Shown here in pieces: positions 6,515 through 7,808 of a stretch of DNA of 7,808 bases; within the stretch, counting starts at the first letter, position 1, and every line of letters begins with the position of its first letter. Made by a program: the position numbers and the translations under genes. Source of the stretch: Clostridiales bacterium (GTDB lineage Bacteria; Bacillota; Clostridia; Oscillospirales; Acutalibacteraceae). A model generated the notes under the pieces. It did not search any database and was not told where the DNA came from. It saw nothing but the letters and a program-made list of their open reading frames with translations. The DNA is taken from NCBI GenBank assembly GCA_020860025.1, contig JAJBVC010000042.1, positions 1 to 7,808 of the forward strand. Reading direction: 5' to 3'.

Positions 6515-7789
6515 ATGGAGAAGACACCGTTTGTTACAAAGGAAAAGGTTGAGGAGATTGCAAGCGTTTATCCAACTCCTTTTCATTTGTATGATGAAAA
6601 AGGAATCAGGAAAAATGTTGAAAATCTAAAAAAAGCTTTTTCCTGGAATAAGGGATATAAGGAGTATTTTGCCGTTAAGGCAACGCCGAATCCCTTTTTA
6701 ATCAATATATTAAGAGAGTACGGCTGTGGCTGTGACTGCTCGTCAAAAACCGAACTGATGCTTTCAAAAGCGATAGGTGCTGTCGGCGACGATATTATGT
6801 TTTCATCTAATGATACACCGCTTGACGAGTTCAAATATTGCAACGATTTAAACGGAATTATAAACCTTGACGATATTACGCATATCGAAGCCGTAGAAAA
6901 AGCTTGTGGTAAGCTTCCGAAAAAAATGAGCTGTAGATATAATCCGGGCGGTGTTTTCAAAATATCAAACGATATTATGGATAATCCGGGTGATGCAAAA
7001 TACGGAATGACGACACAGCAGCTTTTTGATGCCTTTTCAATCCTTAAGGATAAGGGCGTTGAGGAGTTTGGTATTCACTCGTTTCTTTGTTCAAATACCG
7101 TAACTAACGAGTATTATCCAATGCTTGCAAAACTGCTTTTTGAAGTAGCTGTTGAACTTAAAGAAAAACTTGGTGTTCATATTACGTTTATTAACCTTTC
7201 GGGCGGTATAGGTATTCCTTATCGTCCCGACCAGGAGGAAAACGATATTTTCGTAATCGGTGAGGGCGTTCGCAAAGCATATGAGGAAACGCTCGTTAAA
7301 GCAGGTATGGACGATGTTGCAATTTATACCGAGCTTGGCAGATATATGATGGGTCCCTACGGAGGACTTGTCACCAAGGCCATTAACGAAAAGCATACTC
7401 ATAAAGAATATATCGGAGTTGACGCTTGTGCGGTAAATTTAATGCGTCCTGCAATTTACGGCGCATACCACCATATAACGGTTCTCGGCAAGGAAAATCA
7501 GCCTTGTGACTGCAAATATGACGTTACAGGTTCGCTTTGTGAAAACTGCGATAAATTCGCAATAGATCGTATGCTTCCGAAAATTGAAATGGGAGATTAT
7601 CTCTTTATCCACGATGCGGGCGCTCACGGCTTCTCAATGGGCTATAACTATAACGGAAAGCTAAAAAGCTCCGAAATTCTGTTAAAGCCTGACGGTTCTT
7701 TTAAGCTGATTCGCAGGGCGGAAACACCAAAAGATTATTTTGCAACATTTGATTGCTTTGATTTTTATAATGATTTAATAAATGAATAA
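6515..7789 (+). CDS. lysA: Diaminopimelate decarboxylase-like PLP enzyme (LysA family)
   Basis: The expected reaction is decarboxylation of meso-2,6-diaminopimelate to L-lysine, the last step of lysine synthesis. The 424-residue protein is a fold-type III (alanine racemase-like barrel plus beta domain) decarboxylase. The PLP lysine is Lys55 in YFAVKATPNP, the ring-stacking His188 is in GIHSFLCSN, and the phosphate-binding glycine loop is LSGGIGIPY around 230-233. The motif usually read as EPGR is ELGR (273-276). The substrate-side Cys342-Glu343 is in GSLCEN, followed by GAHGFSMGYNYN (369-380), where classical LysA has Tyr in place of His371. Thirteen cysteines are present, including C-G-C-D-C (71-75), C-D-C (331-333) and C-E-N-C (342-345). 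The sequence resembles a clostridial branch annotated as LysA. Substrate specificity is inferred by family, so another amino-acid decarboxylase remains possible. It is the last gene of the lon-engB unit in this window. Confidence 0.82.
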   Translation: MEKTPFVTKEKVEEIASVYPTPFHLYDEKGIRKNVENLKKAFSWNKGYKEYFAVKATPNPFLINILREYGCGCDCSSKTELMLSKAIGAVGDDIMFSSNDTPLDEFKYCNDLNGIINLDDITHIEAVEKACGKLPKKMSCRYNPGGVFKISNDIMDNPGDAKYGMTTQQLFDAFSILKDKGVEEFGIHSFLCSNTVTNEYYPMLAKLLFEVAVELKEKLGVHITFINLSGGIGIPYRPDQEENDIFVIGEGVRKAYEETLVKAGMDDVAIYTELGRYMMGPYGGLVTKAINEKHTHKEYIGVDACAVNLMRPAIYGAYHHITVLGKENQPCDCKYDVTGSLCENCDKFAIDRMLPKIEMGDYLFIHDAGAHGFSMGYNYNGKLKSSEILLKPDGSFKLIRRAETPKDYFATFDCFDFYNDLINE

Positions 7790-7808
7790 ATAATATACAT
7801 AATTATAT

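Noticed and set aside
7790..7808. AT-rich end of the window as terminator or promoter
   Set aside because: Only 19 nt remain after the lysA stop codon, with no stem-loop and too little sequence to judge.

Overview
The window is a housekeeping protein-quality-control locus from a low-GC Gram-positive bacterium, most likely an anaerobic clostridium of the Oscillospiraceae/Ruminococcaceae type. That placement is an inference from the gene order tig-clpP-clpX-lon-engB, the close fit of the proteins to Firmicutes families, strong AGGAGG-type ribosome binding sites, AT-rich codon use, and the style of the trigger factor and decarboxylase sequences. All six genes are complete, lie on the plus strand and fill nearly the whole window. 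No mobile element, CRISPR array, tRNA, rRNA or phage gene is visible.

Layout: positions 1-74 hold a near-consensus sigma-A type promoter (TTGATA, 17-nt spacer, TATAAT with an extended TG) and a strong ribosome binding site for tig (trigger factor, 75-1355). After a 102-nt AT-rich gap come clpP (1458-2039) and clpX (2053-3333), 13 nt apart. A rho-independent terminator (3340-3379) follows clpX. A second promoter (3361-3389) overlaps that terminator and drives lon (3443-5869), engB (5877-6455) and a lysA-type PLP decarboxylase (6515-7789), which are closely spaced. The last 19 nt are AT-rich and show no feature.

The genes divide into two likely transcription units. The first couples folding of nascent chains at the ribosome (trigger factor) to the ClpXP protease. 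The second carries the Lon protease, the ribosome-assembly GTPase EngB, and diaminopimelate decarboxylase, the last step of lysine synthesis, which draws on the peptidoglycan precursor meso-diaminopimelate. No CtsR (GGTCAAA repeat) or CIRCE operator is seen in the intergenic DNA present here.

I did not find a new biological system. The points worth a second look are modest: a promoter whose -35 lies inside the preceding terminator, a Met-Gly-Phe version of the ClpX loop that docks to ClpP, a divergent cysteine-rich LysA-like enzyme at the end of the operon, and start-codon corrections for lon and lysA.
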